This document shows, piece by piece, positions 52,374 through 63,246 of a stretch of 64,000 nucleotides of DNA (its first letter is position 1; every line of letters starts with the position of its first letter). The stretch covers positions 31,272 to 95,271 of the forward strand of contig NZ_KV789180.1 of the NCBI RefSeq assembly GCF_001807485.1. The letters are read 5' to 3'. The notes beneath the pieces are model-generated. The model searched no databases. It saw only the letters and a program-made list of their open reading frames with translations, and was not told where the DNA came from. The DNA is from Corynebacterium sp. HMSC08A12. GTDB taxonomy: Bacteria; Actinomycetota; Actinomycetes; Mycobacteriales; Mycobacteriaceae. A program made the position numbers and the translations under genes.

Positions 52374-54038
52374 ATGACCACTTCATCTTCCTCGCCTGAA
52401 GCCAGTCCCCGTCAGAGACGAGAAACATTCAACACCCGCCTCGTGTTTATCATGGCCGCAATCGGCTCCGCGGTCGGCCTGGGTAACATTTGGCGCTTCC
52501 CCTACGTCGCCTACGAAAACGGCGGCGGCGCCTTCCTGATTCCCTACCTGGTTGCACTACTCACCGCGGGCATTCCACTACTGTGGTTCGACCTCGCCAT
52601 GGGCCACCGCTTCCGCGGTTCCACTCCCCTGACATTCCGCCGTACCAGCAAGTACGCCGAGCCGATCGGTTGGCTGAAGGTGGGCGTGAACTTTTTCATT
52701 GCGGTCTACTACGCTGCCATCATCGCCTGGGCGGGCCTCTTCACCTGGAAGTCCATTGGCAAGACGTGGGGTGAAGACGCAGAGTCTTACTTCATGAGCG
52801 ACTTCCTGAAGGTTGACGATTCCTCCGCCTGGACAGGCGACTTCGTCATCCCGATTCTGCTGGTCATGGCCGCAGTATGGGTGGTCTGTATCTTCACCCT
52901 TGCCCGCGGGATCAACGAGGGTATCGGCCGCGTCACCATGTTCTTCGTACCGGTGCTGATCGTCCTTTTCGTCGTTATGGTGGTCCGAGCCCTATTCCTC
53001 GAAGGTTCCGCCGACGGCCTGAACACGTTCTTCACCCCGGACTGGAGCGTCCTGTCCGATACCTCCGTATGGATCGCCGCTTACGGTCAGATTTTCTTCT
53101 CCCTGTCCATCGGCTTCGGCATCATGATTACCTATGCGTCTTACCTCAAGCCGCGCACGAACCTCACCGGCACCGGTATGGTGACGGCCTTCGCCAACTC
53201 CTCCTTCGAAGTTCTGGCCGGCATCGGCGTGTTCGCCACCCTGGGCTTCATGGCTGCACAGTCGGGCACCTCCGTCGAGGAATCTGTCTCCGGCGGCATC
53301 GGCCTGGCATTCATCGCCTTCCCGACCATCATCAATGAAATGCCAGCCGGGCCCCTGTTCGGCGTGCTGTTCTTCGGCTCCCTGTTCCTGGCTGGTATTA
53401 CGTCGCTGATCTCCATCATGGAGGTCGTTATCTCCGCCGTGAAGGACAAGCTAAACCTGACCCGTGAGGTCGCCTCCATCACCATCGGTGGCGTCATGGC
53501 CGTCGTCTCCTGCCTGCTGTTCTCCACCACGTCTGGTCTGATCACCCTGGACATCATGGACAAGTTCACCAACAACCTGGGCATCGTGATCTGTGCCGTC
53601 GCCGCGGTTCTGAGCATTGGCTGGATCCAGGGGCGCCGTAACGAGATGGCGCAGCACCTCAACGCTGTTTCGGAGCTGCGCCTGGGTGTTGTGTGGCAGG
53701 CCTGCGTGTTCGCCATCACCCCTGCGGTGCTGCTGTACTTCCTGTTCGAGGAGATCCGTACTCTCCTCTCCGAAGGCTACGAGGGATACGCATCCGGGAC
53801 GATCTTCGCTTACGGCTGGTTGGTGCTCATCATCATCGGCCTCGGCGCGGTGGTATGGAGCTTCGTGCCTTTCCGCGGCAACCTGTTCCTCGATGGTCTG
53901 CCGAGTTCGGACTACGGCGTGCCTCCAAAGGGTCGGCCGAGTGGCACTCCGAACCCGCTCGTCAATGGCGCTGCCACCGCCGCTACTTCTGCCACCGGCT
54001 CTAACAATGGCCCTAACAATGGAAAGGAACTGTCATGA
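52374..54038 (+). CDS. metP: Sodium-dependent methionine/alanine transporter, large subunit MetP
   Basis: A 554-aa transporter of the neurotransmitter:sodium symporter family. The unwound helix-1 motif AAIGSAVGLGNIWRFPYVAYENGGGAFLIPY is complete, and about eleven or twelve membrane segments follow. In C. glutamicum MetP takes up methionine and alanine together with the small protein MetS. The ATG at 52374 fits the family N-terminus (QRRETFNTRLVF); the frame upstream overlaps ychF antisense. It overlaps metS by 4 bp (ATGA). Confidence 0.9.
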   Translation: MTTSSSSPEASPRQRRETFNTRLVFIMAAIGSAVGLGNIWRFPYVAYENGGGAFLIPYLVALLTAGIPLLWFDLAMGHRFRGSTPLTFRRTSKYAEPIGWLKVGVNFFIAVYYAAIIAWAGLFTWKSIGKTWGEDAESYFMSDFLKVDDSSAWTGDFVIPILLVMAAVWVVCIFTLARGINEGIGRVTMFFVPVLIVLFVVMVVRALFLEGSADGLNTFFTPDWSVLSDTSVWIAAYGQIFFSLSIGFGIMITYASYLKPRTNLTGTGMVTAFANSSFEVLAGIGVFATLGFMAAQSGTSVEESVSGGIGLAFIAFPTIINEMPAGPLFGVLFFGSLFLAGITSLISIMEVVISAVKDKLNLTREVASITIGGVMAVVSCLLFSTTSGLITLDIMDKFTNNLGIVICAVAAVLSIGWIQGRRNEMAQHLNAVSELRLGVVWQACVFAITPAVLLYFLFEEIRTLLSEGYEGYASGTIFAYGWLVLIIIGLGAVVWSFVPFRGNLFLDGLPSSDYGVPPKGRPSGTPNPLVNGAATAATSATGSNNGPNNGKELS

Positions 54039-54214
54039 CCGGCCCCGCAATTCTCCTGATGGCCCTGTTCATTATCGTGATCTGGGGTGGGCTCGTTGCA
54101 GCGATTCTTATGCTCGCGAAAACGGATGACGCCACCACCGGCGAGCTGGGATCCGCACCCGGCACGGACAACGAGTCTCTACTCCAGGTGAACACATCCT
54201 CCGCGGCGCGTTAA
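54035..54214 (+). CDS. metS: Small membrane subunit MetS of the MetPS transporter
   Basis: A 59-aa protein. A single hydrophobic segment (ILLMALFIIVIWGGLVAAIL) is followed by a charged tail. Its length, topology and position, overlapping the end of metP by ATGA, match MetS of C. glutamicum, which is needed for MetP activity. It falls below a usual length cut-off and would be missed by many annotations. Confidence rests on coupling and topology, since a single hydrophobic helix carries little family signal. Confidence 0.8.
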   Translation: MTGPAILLMALFIIVIWGGLVAAILMLAKTDDATTGELGSAPGTDNESLLQVNTSSAAR

Positions 54215-54286
54215 GCCGCTGATAAACACGCCCCGGGGTGCGTCATAAACTCCCGTTTTGGACCTGCGTGAGGCAGAATAGGGAGA

Positions 54287-56113
54287 ATGAACTCCCAGAA
54301 CCCCCACGACAGGTCCTTTCCTCGTAAGGATGGCCGTGATTTTGCAGACTTTATCGCGGGTTCCCATCGAATGGATACGGAAAACATCCCAATACCGGGC
54401 GACGATAGAGACGAAGAGCGCCTCGGCCATGGCCAATTCGCTGACGAACCGCAGGCAGCCAAGCACCCAACCGTAAGCCCCGACTCCCCCGAGGCCGAGC
54501 TGGTCGAGGACAAGCGAGCAGAAACTGCCCCCACCGTGGAGGAAAAGGGGGACTCCTACGTCCAGGAGCGCAACACCGCCCGCGCCACAACAGGCATGGA
54601 GAAGCCACTGGATGAAGATCACGAGCCAGACGGAGAAACGGAAACTGACGATCGTCCTGGGCTTCGCTCGCACGCCGCAAAGGTCAAGAAGAAGGCCAAG
54701 AAGCCCGCTAAGAAGTCTCCTATCGATGAGGAGCTAAACCCTGAACTGCGCGACCGCGCGGAGGTCATCGGCACCACCGGTCGCTGGTTTGCAGGCTGGT
54801 GCTTGCGTTTCATCATCATCGCCGCAGCGCTGTATCTGGGATTCCAAGTGTTCGGCAAGCTCTGGGCCGGCATCTTGCCGGTCTGCCTGTCGGTGATCGT
54901 ATGTACCGTGCTGTGGCCGGTCGTGCGTCTGCTCCGCAAGTTGAAAATCCCCAACAGCTTGGCTGTGCTGATTTCTATCCTGGGCTTCTTCGCCCTCATC
55001 ATCGGCACCTTCGCCGCCATCGCACCTAGTGCCGTGGAACAGGGCAAAACGATCGTCAACCAGGCCAGCGACGGCATCGGCCGGATCCAGGACTGGCTGC
55101 AAGGACCTCCCGTGAACTTGCAGGAAAGCCAGTTCAACGATGGTGTCCAGCAGATCACCGATTGGCTACAGAACAAGTCCGGCGACATCGCAACAAGCAT
55201 TGCCGCCTTCGGCACGGAGACCGCCTCCCTGCTGGTCACTCTCTTCGTGATGCTGGTGCTGACGTTCTTCTTCCTGAAGGACGGAGAGAACTTCCTGCCG
55301 ATGCTGCGCCGCGTGACGGGCCGCCGCGTCGGCTGGCACCTGACCGAGGTCCTGACTCGCTGCTGGAACACCCTGGGCGGCTTCATCCGCACCCAGGCCA
55401 TCGTGTCCGCCATCGACGCTATCTTCATCGGCCTGGGCCTCGTCCTGCTGAACGTGCCGCTGGCCGGCCCGCTGGCTATCCTGACGTTCTTCGGCGGCTT
55501 CATCCCCATGGTCGGTGCATTCGTCGCAGGTGCTCTGTCCGTGTTGATCGCGCTGGTGGCAGTCGACTTCAACACCGCCGTTATGGCACTGCTCCTGGTC
55601 ATTGCCGTCCAGCAGCTAGAGGGCAACATCCTGCAGCCGGTGCTGCAGTCCCGCGCGATGAACGTTCACCCTGTCATCATCCTGCTCTCCGTCACCCTGG
55701 GCTCCACCCTCTTCGGCATCATCGGTGCCTTCCTGGCCGTGCCGTGCGCCGCTATGATCGCCGTGATCCTGCGTTACATGGGCGACCTGACGGACCTCGC
55801 CACGGGCGAGAAAACCTCCCAGGACATCGAATTTGCTACCACCGCCGGTTCCCTCACAGGCGAACAGTCGGAGCGTGCCGCCCAACGCTGGCAGGAGCTG
55901 CGCAAGGCAATGATGCTGAATAGCTCCGACAAGACTGATTCTGCCGATTCTGCAGATTCTTCCGAGACCACGACCGCCACAGCAGGCAGCGACGATCCTG
56001 CGGAGGCGGCGGCCGACGGAGGCGAGGGGGCGTCATCCCTCAGCGACAAGAGGGCACAGATCCGCGATAGGGTGCAGTCAATCTATAAGTCCCTCCGTGG
56101 CAATAACGAGTAG
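54287..56113 (+). CDS. AI-2E family (TqsA-like) membrane transporter
   Basis: A 608-aa membrane protein. A highly charged N-terminal extension of about 160 residues, with Lys-rich KKKAKKPAKK, precedes eight membrane segments. LVTLFVMLVLTFFFLKDGENF and LAGPLAILTFFGGFIPMVGAF are AI-2E family motifs. Members export small solutes or act as sodium-proton antiporters; none is fixed here. The C-terminus adds about 80 acidic, Ala- and Ser-rich residues. It follows metS by 72 bp. Confidence 0.85.
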   Translation: MNSQNPHDRSFPRKDGRDFADFIAGSHRMDTENIPIPGDDRDEERLGHGQFADEPQAAKHPTVSPDSPEAELVEDKRAETAPTVEEKGDSYVQERNTARATTGMEKPLDEDHEPDGETETDDRPGLRSHAAKVKKKAKKPAKKSPIDEELNPELRDRAEVIGTTGRWFAGWCLRFIIIAAALYLGFQVFGKLWAGILPVCLSVIVCTVLWPVVRLLRKLKIPNSLAVLISILGFFALIIGTFAAIAPSAVEQGKTIVNQASDGIGRIQDWLQGPPVNLQESQFNDGVQQITDWLQNKSGDIATSIAAFGTETASLLVTLFVMLVLTFFFLKDGENFLPMLRRVTGRRVGWHLTEVLTRCWNTLGGFIRTQAIVSAIDAIFIGLGLVLLNVPLAGPLAILTFFGGFIPMVGAFVAGALSVLIALVAVDFNTAVMALLLVIAVQQLEGNILQPVLQSRAMNVHPVIILLSVTLGSTLFGIIGAFLAVPCAAMIAVILRYMGDLTDLATGEKTSQDIEFATTAGSLTGEQSERAAQRWQELRKAMMLNSSDKTDSADSADSSETTTATAGSDDPAEAAADGGEGASSLSDKRAQIRDRVQSIYKSLRGNNE

Positions 56114-56140
56114 AGCGAGCCAAAGAAGTAGCATTACCCC

Positions 56141-57073
56141 GTGACCGAAAGCAGCCGACACAGAAGCAATAGCCGCTCCGTGCAGCGTGGCGTACGCAAC
56201 CGCGGCATGGCTGAGGTGACGCACGATGATTCACCGGCGCACTGGTTCCCCGTCTGGGCGCCCGCGCTGGTGATGCTGGCCATCGTTTTCACCGGCCTGG
56301 TTCTCGCCAATGGCGATACCACAATCCCAACTCTTTTCTTTGGACTCTTCGCAGTCGGGATGATTGCCTCTACCATCTTCGTCGAGCCGCGCGGGCTGTT
56401 CATCACCGTCGCGTCGTTCCCACTGTTTTACCTGTTCGGATCGCTTTTGATTGGCTGGTTCAGTTCCGGTAGGGCGACGATTGCCAGCCGGAAGACGAAG
56501 GTCATCACCTCTATTTACCCCGCCATCGAGCACTACCTGTGGCTGCTGATCCCCTTCCTCGTCGCGCTGGGCATCGCGATTTTCCGCTGGTGGAACTTCC
56601 GCGAGTCCCTCACCCGCAAGGCCGCGAAGCTGGAGATGCAGCGCCGTCGTCGCAGCGAATCCGACCGCAGCAACATTGAGACCTACGGTCGCGCACAGGA
56701 GCGTTCGCATGCTCGGAGCCACGCGCGCAGAAGTACTCGTTCTTCTGATGACGCCCCCAGCTACGAACCGCGGAAGCGTTCAGAGCGGACGACACAGCGT
56801 ATTACCCGCATCCCGCGGGGCGGGGATTCGGTTCCTGCCCCCTATCAGGAGCGCGCCGCCAGAAGCTTGGATAGGGATTCCGACAGGAGTTTCGATAGGG
56901 ACGAGGAGTTCCTGCGGTTCGAAGAACGCTCCGGCAGCGATGACGTCCGTTCTAGCGCCAAGCGGGTAACCCGCAGCTCTGAAGAATTGCGCGAGAACGC
57001 TCAGCGCCGCCGGGTCCCCTTCCCGGAGCGGCGCATGTCCCCCAAGCGCTACCTCGATGACGAGCGCGACTAA
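56141..57073 (+). CDS. DUF6542-type membrane protein with Arg-rich tail
   Basis: A 310-aa protein. Four hydrophobic segments (about residues 33-155) follow a short basic N-terminus, and the pattern resembles DUF6542 proteins of Corynebacteriales. The remaining 150 residues are a disordered tail rich in Arg, Ser, Asp and Glu. The GTG at 56141 is the likely start, close behind the transporter gene before it. Function unknown; homologues lie near ispH and xseA in relatives. Confidence 0.7.
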   Translation: MTESSRHRSNSRSVQRGVRNRGMAEVTHDDSPAHWFPVWAPALVMLAIVFTGLVLANGDTTIPTLFFGLFAVGMIASTIFVEPRGLFITVASFPLFYLFGSLLIGWFSSGRATIASRKTKVITSIYPAIEHYLWLLIPFLVALGIAIFRWWNFRESLTRKAAKLEMQRRRRSESDRSNIETYGRAQERSHARSHARRSTRSSDDAPSYEPRKRSERTTQRITRIPRGGDSVPAPYQERAARSLDRDSDRSFDRDEEFLRFEERSGSDDVRSSAKRVTRSSEELRENAQRRRVPFPERRMSPKRYLDDERD

Positions 57074-57079
57074 ACAGAC

Positions 57080-57099
57080 GGGGGCTAGTTCTACCCCCC
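57080..57099. terminator. Weak terminator-like hairpin between convergent genes
   Basis: GGGGG and CCCCC pair around a 9-base loop, followed by CTTT. It lies between the DUF6542 gene and ispH, which converge with 47 bp between them. Confidence 0.5.
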
Positions 57100-57120
57100 T
57101 TTGGCGATTTACATCGCGTT

Positions 57121-58098
57121 TTACTTCTGGGTGCGCGGCGGACGCAGCTCGCGTGGCAGGGAGAAGATCAGATCCTCCGTGGCGGTGGTGACTTCCTCCA
57201 CTTCGCCATAGCCCTTCTCCGCCAGCAGCTCCAGCACACCGCGAACGAGGATCTCCGGCACCGATGCGCCTGAGGTCACGCCGACGTGCGTCACGCCATC
57301 CAGCCAAGCGGGATCGACCTGCTCCGCGTAGTCCACCAGGTGGGCATCCTGCGCGCCGTGCTGCAGGGCTACCTCTACCAGGCGCTTGGAGTTGGAGGAG
57401 TTCTGCGAACCGACCACGATCATGAGCTCCACCTTCGGCGCAATGGCCTTAACCGCTACCTGGCGGTTCTGGGTGGCGTAGCAGATGTCATCGGACGGCG
57501 GATCCTGGATGTGCGGGAACTTCTCGCGCAGCAGCTTCACGGTGGTCATGGTCTCGTCCACGCTCAGGGTGGTCTGGGAGAGCCACACCAGCTTCGTGCC
57601 CTCCGGGAAGTCCAGCGCATTCACGTCGTCCTCGCCGTCGACCAGGTGGACAACATCCGGGGCTTCACCCGCGGTGCCCTCGACCTCTTCGTGGCCGTGG
57701 TGGCCGATCAGGATGATCTGGTATCCCTGCTTAGCGAAGCGCGTGACCTCGTGGTGAACCTTGGTGACGAGCGGGCACGTGGCGTCAAAAGTCTTCAGCT
57801 CGAGCTGGCGGGCCTCCTCGTGCACCGCGGGCGATACACCGTGCGCCGAGAACACCACGTTGGAGCCGCGAGGGACCTCCGAGGTCTCGTCGACGAAGAT
57901 CACGCCGCGATCCTCGAAAGTCTTCACAACGTGCTTGTTGTGCACGATCTCCTTGCGCACGTACAGCGGTGCACCGTGCTTTTCCAAAGCCTTCTCGACG
58001 GACTCGACGGCACGATCGACTCCGGCGCAGTAACCGCGCGGGGCAGCTAGATAAACCTTTTTAGTATCGGCAGTTGCCTCGGTAGTTGGGGTAGTCAT
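57121..58098 (-). CDS. ispH: 4-hydroxy-3-methylbut-2-enyl diphosphate reductase
   Basis: A 325-aa iron-sulphur enzyme for the last step of the MEP pathway, giving IPP and DMAPP. The three cluster Cys occur in [25 protein letters not shown] and [11 protein letters not shown], and the catalytic Glu lies in [11 protein letters not shown]. The C-terminal [14 protein letters not shown] is conserved. The ATG at 58098 fits the family, with GGGGC before it; the frame extends further upstream but is not used. It diverges from xseA. Confidence 0.95.
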   Translation of the reverse strand: MTTPTTEATADTKKVYLAAPRGYCAGVDRAVESVEKALEKHGAPLYVRKEIVHNKHVVKTFEDRGVIFVDETSEVPRGSNVVFSAHGVSPAVHEEARQLELKTFDATCPLVTKVHHEVTRFAKQGYQIILIGHHGHEEVEGTAGEAPDVVHLVDGEDDVNALDFPEGTKLVWLSQTTLSVDETMTTVKLLREKFPHIQDPPSDDICYATQNRQVAVKAIAPKVELMIVVGSQNSSNSKRLVEVALQHGAQDAHLVDYAEQVDPAWLDGVTHVGVTSGASVPEILVRGVLELLAEKGYGEVEEVTTATEDLIFSLPRELRPPRTQK

Positions 58099-58227
58099 GT
58101 GCCCCATCGTAATGGAAGTACCTGACAGTGCCCATCCCCTGCCCATCCCCTGCCCTTGCACTGCTCACCCACTGGTCATCCATTGGTCATCCGTTGGTGT
58201 CCGAGCCGTCATTTAGAATGCTTAACC

Positions 58228-59520
58228 ATGAGCGTTCCAAACTCCCCTGAGGCCCCGTGGGCGGTCGGGCAGCTAAACGACCAGGTGAAGAACTGGATCC
58301 AAAGGCTGGGGTTCATCTGGGTCGAAGGCCAGGTCACGCAGGTAAACATGAAGAGCACCTGGCGGTTTTCCTACATCACCCTGCGCGATGTGAACCTGGA
58401 AGCTTCGGTCTCCCTGACCGTGGAAACGAGCGCGCTGAAGAACCTGGCCACTCCAGTAAAGGACGGCGACCGCATTGTCGTACACGGCAAGCCGTCGTTC
58501 TATTCCAAGCGCGGCAGCTTTTCCCTGTGGGTCACGGAAATCCGGCAGGTCGGTATCGGCCAGCTGCTCGCACAGATCGAACAGTTGAAGAAGGCCATGT
58601 TTGCCGAAGGCCTTTTCGACCCCCGCCTGAAGGCTCCCCTGCCCTTCCTGCCCACCACCGTGGGATTGATTACCGGCCGTGGTTCGGCGGCGGAGCGGGA
58701 CGTGATGGAGGTGGCCAAACGCCGCTGGCCCGCAGTGCACTTTCGGGTGATTAACACCGCTGTCCAAGGCCCGAAGACGGTTCCGCAGGTCGTCGACGCT
58801 CTGCAAGAACTGGAGCGGGACCCGGCGGTCGACGTAATCATCGTCGCCCGTGGCGGCGGTTCGGTGGAAGACCTGCTGCCGTTCTCCGAAGAAGCGCTGG
58901 TGCGCGAGGTATCCCGACTGCGGACCCCGGTGGTTTCGGCCATCGGGCACGAGCCGGACAATCCCCTGCTGGACTACGTGGCCGACGTCCGCGCGGCCAC
59001 TCCCACAGATGCGGCCAAGACGGTTGTCCCGGATGTGGTTCAGGAGCTGCGAATCATCAGCGAAGCACGCCAGCGCGGCGCCGGTGCCCTGCGCAACTGG
59101 GTGGCGCACGAACGCAAGGGGCTGGCTCAGATCCGCACCCGGCCCGTGATGGCGGACCCCAGCCTGCCGGTCACCCGCCAGAAAGACATCATCGCGGAGG
59201 CTCTGCAGCGCAAGGATCGCGCGCTCGGCGTGCATGTCCGTTCGCTGCGCTCCTCCATCGAGTCGCTGAAGGCGCAGGTCAATGCCCTGGGTCCATCCCA
59301 GACCCTAGCGCGTGGTTATTCCATCGTGCAGGTCATTCCGCGCGACAAATCTGGAGCCCAAGTGGTCACCACGGTGGATCAAGTTAATCCCGGTTCGCAG
59401 CTGCGCATCCGTGTTCCCGACGGATCCATCACGGCCGCGGCGATGGGTGTGCAGGCGGCGCCTGGGGGCGTCATAAATAAGAACAGCAACAAGACAGACA
59501 GCAGCACAGGAGAGGCATAA
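58228..59520 (+). CDS. xseA: Exodeoxyribonuclease VII large subunit
   Basis: A 430-aa nuclease subunit that degrades single-stranded DNA. The N-terminal OB-fold ([26 protein letters not shown]) is followed by the catalytic domain with [24 protein letters not shown] and [21 protein letters not shown] long helical C-terminal part binds XseB. The ATG at 58228 gives the conserved start; an upstream open frame is unsupported. It lies 4 bp before xseB in an operon. Confidence 0.95.
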   Translation: MSVPNSPEAPWAVGQLNDQVKNWIQRLGFIWVEGQVTQVNMKSTWRFSYITLRDVNLEASVSLTVETSALKNLATPVKDGDRIVVHGKPSFYSKRGSFSLWVTEIRQVGIGQLLAQIEQLKKAMFAEGLFDPRLKAPLPFLPTTVGLITGRGSAAERDVMEVAKRRWPAVHFRVINTAVQGPKTVPQVVDALQELERDPAVDVIIVARGGGSVEDLLPFSEEALVREVSRLRTPVVSAIGHEPDNPLLDYVADVRAATPTDAAKTVVPDVVQELRIISEARQRGAGALRNWVAHERKGLAQIRTRPVMADPSLPVTRQKDIIAEALQRKDRALGVHVRSLRSSIESLKAQVNALGPSQTLARGYSIVQVIPRDKSGAQVVTTVDQVNPGSQLRIRVPDGSITAAAMGVQAAPGGVINKNSNKTDSSTGEA

Positions 59521-59524
59521 AACG

Positions 59525-59812
59525 ATGGCGGACAACACCAATAACGGCACCAACAACACCAACAATGGCGAGCAGCAGAAGTTTCGCCCGCTCGACCAGC
59601 TGAGCTACGAGCAGGCACGCGATGAACTGGTGGAGGTCGTGAAGATCCTCGAGCTCGGGCAGATGAGCCTCGACGAGTCGCTGAACTACTGGGAACGCGG
59701 CGAGGAACTGGCCGCATACTGCGAGGATTACCTCAACGGCGCATCCAAGCGCATCGAGCAAGCACTACAGCAGCGCGAGGCACGCAACGCCGCGGCACAG
59801 AACGAGGGCTAG
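59525..59812 (+). CDS. xseB: Exodeoxyribonuclease VII small subunit
   Basis: A 95-aa helical protein that packs on XseA. After a short Asn/Thr-rich N-terminus, [48 protein letters not shown] is the whole XseB domain. The extra C-terminal residues are Ala-, Gln- and Arg-rich. It overlaps the convergent DUF4245 gene by 4 bp. It belongs with xseA. Confidence 0.93.
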   Translation: MADNTNNGTNNTNNGEQQKFRPLDQLSYEQARDELVEVVKILELGQMSLDESLNYWERGEELAAYCEDYLNGASKRIEQALQQREARNAAAQNEG

Positions 59813-60390
59813 CGTGCGTCGGTGACATCAATTGGCTGCGTCGCAGCGATCTTCTCCGCGGCAGTGCGAGTCTGCTCGTGGGAGGCCATCGCCTCAAGAG
59901 CCAAGCGCACATCCCCCAGGTCAGCAACCCACAGCGGGCGAGCATCCTCGCCGGTGAAGACGTGCCACTCGACGTCCCCCGTGGTCTCCGTGCCAGTCTC
60001 TTCCCGCACGGAATCATCAGGCTTGGAGGCGGCCTTAAAGTCGGCTCCGGTTTGAGTCAAGGAAATGTAGCTCTCCCCGTTAATAACCCAACCGACCAGG
60101 CTCGACGGCTCGCCGCCGACCATCACGCGGCGGGCGGAATTGGCCACCCAGCCCTCCGGCATCTCCGGGTTACGGATGGGGAAATCGAAAGTGCGGGCAT
60201 CCATCTGCAGCACAGTATCCGCATCGACCTCCTGCACAGGACCCGATCGATCAGCCTCTCCAGGGTTAAAGGAGCACAGGCCCGTGAACCCGACCGTCAG
60301 GAACATGGCAACCAACAGCACCACCAGGGAAAGCACAATGTCCTTGGTGGATTGAAACGCACGGGGTTTTTGAATCTGCACGCCCGCCAT
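59809..60390 (-). CDS. DUF4245 membrane-anchored protein
   Basis: A 193-aa protein with one N-terminal membrane anchor ([22 protein letters not shown]) and an external domain of about 150 residues. Homologues of unknown function lie beside glpX in Corynebacteriales, so DUF4245 is likely. The start is ATG 60390. It diverges from glpX and overlaps xseB by 4 bp at its 3' end. The Cys in GLCSF is not in a convincing lipobox. Confidence 0.82.
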   Translation of the reverse strand: MAGVQIQKPRAFQSTKDIVLSLVVLLVAMFLTVGFTGLCSFNPGEADRSGPVQEVDADTVLQMDARTFDFPIRNPEMPEGWVANSARRVMVGGEPSSLVGWVINGESYISLTQTGADFKAASKPDDSVREETGTETTGDVEWHVFTGEDARPLWVADLGDVRLALEAMASHEQTRTAAEKIAATQPIDVTDAR

Positions 60391-60581
60391 TATCGCATTG
60401 CCTCCGCTGGCCTGGCCAAATCAACCCTAGGTTGGGCTGGGCTGAACCCTGGGTTGGGCTGGACGGCGAAACTTAAGGCGCAGCATCAGACAGCGTCCGG
60501 GGTAAATGAGGCACAATGGAAGAAGAGTGGAAACAATTACCTATCAGCCACCAATCAGCAACAGAAAAGAGCTTGAAGATC

Positions 60582-61613
60582 ATGTCTACTGAGCACATCC
60601 CTGCTGTCTCCCCCAACCCGGAGGCTCCGGACCGCAACCTGGCGATGGAGCTGGTCCGCGTGACGGAAGCCGCCGCCCTCGCCTCCGGCAAGTGGGTTGG
60701 CCGTGGACAGAAAGAATCCGGTGACGGCGCGGCCGTGGATGCGATGCGCCAGATGATCAACTCCGTGGAAATGGACGGTGTTGTCGTGATCGGCGAGGGC
60801 GAGAAGGACGAAGCCCCCATGCTGTTCAACGGCGAGCAGGTCGGCACCGGCAACGGCCCGGCGGTGGACATCGCCGTCGACCCGGTCGACGGCACCACCC
60901 TGATGGCCGAAGGCCGCCCGAACGCCATCTCCGTGATCGCCGCCGCCGAGCGCGGATCCATGTACGACCCGTCCGCAGTGTTCTACATGAAGAAGATCGC
61001 CGTTGGCCCAGAGGCCGTAGGCAAGGTGGACATCGACGCTCCGGTCGCCGACAACATCAACGCCGTCGCCAAGGCCAAGGGCACCGTCCCGGGCGACATC
61101 ACCGTCGTCGTGCTGGACCGCCCGCGTCACGAGGATCTGATCCGCGAAATCCGCGAGGCCGGCGCGAAGGTCCGCCTGATCGGTGACGGCGACGTTGCAG
61201 GTGCCGTGGCAACCGCCCAGGACACCTCCACCAACTCCGTGGACATCATGATGGGCATCGGCGGCACCCCGGAGGGCGTTATCGCCGCCGCCGCCATGAA
61301 GTGCATGGGCGGCGAGATCCAGGGCAAGCTGTGGCCAAAGGACGAGGCGGAGCGCCAGAAGGCCCTCGACGCAGGCCACGACCTCGACCGTGTGTTGACC
61401 ACCAACGACCTGGTGAACTCCGAGCACTGCTACTTCGTCGCCACCGGCGTGACCAACGGCGATATGGTGCGCGGTGTCTCCTACCACCAGAACTCCGCCA
61501 CCACCCGTTCCCTGGTCATGCGCTCTCGCTCCGGCACGATCCGCTTCATCGAGTCGCAGCACCAGCTGGCGAAGCTACAGTCCTACTCCGTGCTGGATTA
61601 CACCCGTAACTAG
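60582..61613 (+). CDS. glpX: Class II fructose-1,6-bisphosphatase
   Basis: A 343-aa gluconeogenic enzyme that hydrolyses fructose 1,6-bisphosphate. It has [20 protein letters not shown] near the start, [14 protein letters not shown], and [13 protein letters not shown], which hold the metal-binding acidic residues, and the tail [19 protein letters not shown]. The ATG at 60582 starts the family N-terminus; the longer frame from 60516 is not supported. It is the only fructose-bisphosphatase class expected in corynebacteria. Confidence 0.94.
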   Translation: MSTEHIPAVSPNPEAPDRNLAMELVRVTEAAALASGKWVGRGQKESGDGAAVDAMRQMINSVEMDGVVVIGEGEKDEAPMLFNGEQVGTGNGPAVDIAVDPVDGTTLMAEGRPNAISVIAAAERGSMYDPSAVFYMKKIAVGPEAVGKVDIDAPVADNINAVAKAKGTVPGDITVVVLDRPRHEDLIREIREAGAKVRLIGDGDVAGAVATAQDTSTNSVDIMMGIGGTPEGVIAAAAMKCMGGEIQGKLWPKDEAERQKALDAGHDLDRVLTTNDLVNSEHCYFVATGVTNGDMVRGVSYHQNSATTRSLVMRSRSGTIRFIESQHQLAKLQSYSVLDYTRN

Positions 61614-61789
61614 CCCTTTTTATGACGCCCCCACGCCGCCGCCGCGCAGCAGGCCTTTTAGGTAGATTGGGCGGTGTCCGTGCGGGGCACGAAAGACTAT
61701 CCGCTTTCCCACGGTTCCCGACTTTGAGCCCTTCGGTGGGTTCGGAGCGGGAGGCGTCAAAAAGCTAAGAAGATAAAGGTGATGAAAGA

Positions 61790-63193
61790 ATGACCGAGCA
61801 AGAATTCCGCATTGAACACGACACGATGGGCGAGGTTAAGGTTCCCGCGAAGGCTCTGTGGCGTGCGCAGACGCAGCGTGCCGTGGAGAACTTCCCGATC
61901 TCCGACCGTCCGCTGGAGTCCGCACAGATCCGCGCGATGGGTCTGCTGAAGGCGGCCTGCGCGCAGGTAAACAAGGACCGTGGCCTGCTGACCGACGAGC
62001 AGGCGGATGCCATCATCTCCGCCGCCAAGGAAATCGGCGAGGGCAAGCACGACGCTGAGTTCCCGATCGACGTGTTCCAGACCGGCTCCGGTACCTCTTC
62101 CAATATGAACACCAACGAGGTCATCGCCTCCATCGCCAAGAACAACGGCGTGGAGATCCACCCGAATGACCACGTGAACATGGGCCAGTCCTCCAACGAC
62201 ACGTTCCCGACCGCCACCCACGTGGCCGCCACCCAGGCTGCCGTCAACGACCTGATCCCGGGACTAAAGGTCCTGCAGGAGTCCCTGGCAAAGAAGGCCA
62301 AGGAGTGGGAGACGGTCGTGAAGTCCGGCCGCACCCACCTGATGGATGCCGTCCCGGTAACCCTGGGCCAGGAGTTCTCCGGCTACGCCCGCCAGATCGA
62401 GGCAGGCATCGAGCGCGTTGAGGCCACCCTGCCCCGCCTGGGTGAGCTGCCGATCGGCGGTACCGCAGTCGGCACCGGCCTGAACACCCCGGCTGACTTC
62501 GGCGCGAACGTTACCGCCGAGCTGGTGAAGCTGACCGGCGTGGAGCAGCTGCGTGAGGCAGAGAACCACTTCGAGGCACAGGCTAACCGCGATGGCCTGG
62601 TTGAGTTCTCCGGTGCTATGCGCACCATCGCTGTCTCCCTGAACAAGATCGCCAACGACATCCGCTGGATGGGCTCCGGCCCGCTGACCGGCCTGGGCGA
62701 GATCCACCTGCCGGACCTGCAGCCGGGCTCCTCCATCATGCCGGGCAAGGTCAACCCGGTTCTGTGTGAGACTGCAACCCAGGTCGCTGCACAGGTCATC
62801 GGTAACGACGCTGCCGTTGCCTTCGGCGGTTCCCAGGGTGCGTTCGAGCTGAACGTGTACATCCCAATGATGGCCCGCAACGTGCTGGAGTCTGCGAAGC
62901 TGCTGGCCAACACCGCCCGCGTTTTCGCAGAGAAGCTGGTCGACGGCATCGAGCCGAACGAGGAGCGTATGCGCACTCTGGCTGAGTCCTCCCCGTCCAT
63001 CGTTACCCCGCTGAACTCTGCCATTGGCTACGAGGCTGCGGCGAAGGTTGCTAAGACTGCTCTGAAGGAAGGCAAGACCATCCGCCAGACGGTTATCGAC
63101 CTGGGCTTTGTCGACGGCGAGAAGCTGACCGAGGAGGAGCTGGATAAGCGCCTCGACGTCCTGGCTATGGCAAACACCGACCGCGACAAGTAG
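61790..63193 (+). CDS. fumC: Class II fumarate hydratase
   Basis: A 467-aa TCA-cycle enzyme that interconverts fumarate and malate. It shows the FumC motifs [34 protein letters not shown], the GRTHLMDA block and [11 protein letters not shown] with the catalytic Ser. The length is typical for the iron-independent tetramer. ATG 61790 lies behind AAAGGTGATGAAAG. A GGCGTCA motif lies near 61755 in its promoter region. It follows glpX by 176 bp and is the last gene of the window. Confidence 0.95.
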   Translation: MTEQEFRIEHDTMGEVKVPAKALWRAQTQRAVENFPISDRPLESAQIRAMGLLKAACAQVNKDRGLLTDEQADAIISAAKEIGEGKHDAEFPIDVFQTGSGTSSNMNTNEVIASIAKNNGVEIHPNDHVNMGQSSNDTFPTATHVAATQAAVNDLIPGLKVLQESLAKKAKEWETVVKSGRTHLMDAVPVTLGQEFSGYARQIEAGIERVEATLPRLGELPIGGTAVGTGLNTPADFGANVTAELVKLTGVEQLREAENHFEAQANRDGLVEFSGAMRTIAVSLNKIANDIRWMGSGPLTGLGEIHLPDLQPGSSIMPGKVNPVLCETATQVAAQVIGNDAAVAFGGSQGAFELNVYIPMMARNVLESAKLLANTARVFAEKLVDGIEPNEERMRTLAESSPSIVTPLNSAIGYEAAAKVAKTALKEGKTIRQTVIDLGFVDGEKLTEEELDKRLDVLAMANTDRDK

Positions 63194-63222
63194 GCGAAAA
63201 CTAAGTACTGACGCTGTTGCGG

Positions 63223-63246
63223 GGCCAGCCGGCTAGTTGGCTGGCC
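63223..63246 (+). terminator. Hairpin after fumC
   Basis: GGCCAGCC and GGCTGGCC form a perfect 8-bp stem around 8 bases, 29 bp after the fumC stop. No T-run follows, so it may be a weak terminator or a stabilising 3' structure. The 63247-63525 region after it shows no gene. Confidence 0.5.
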
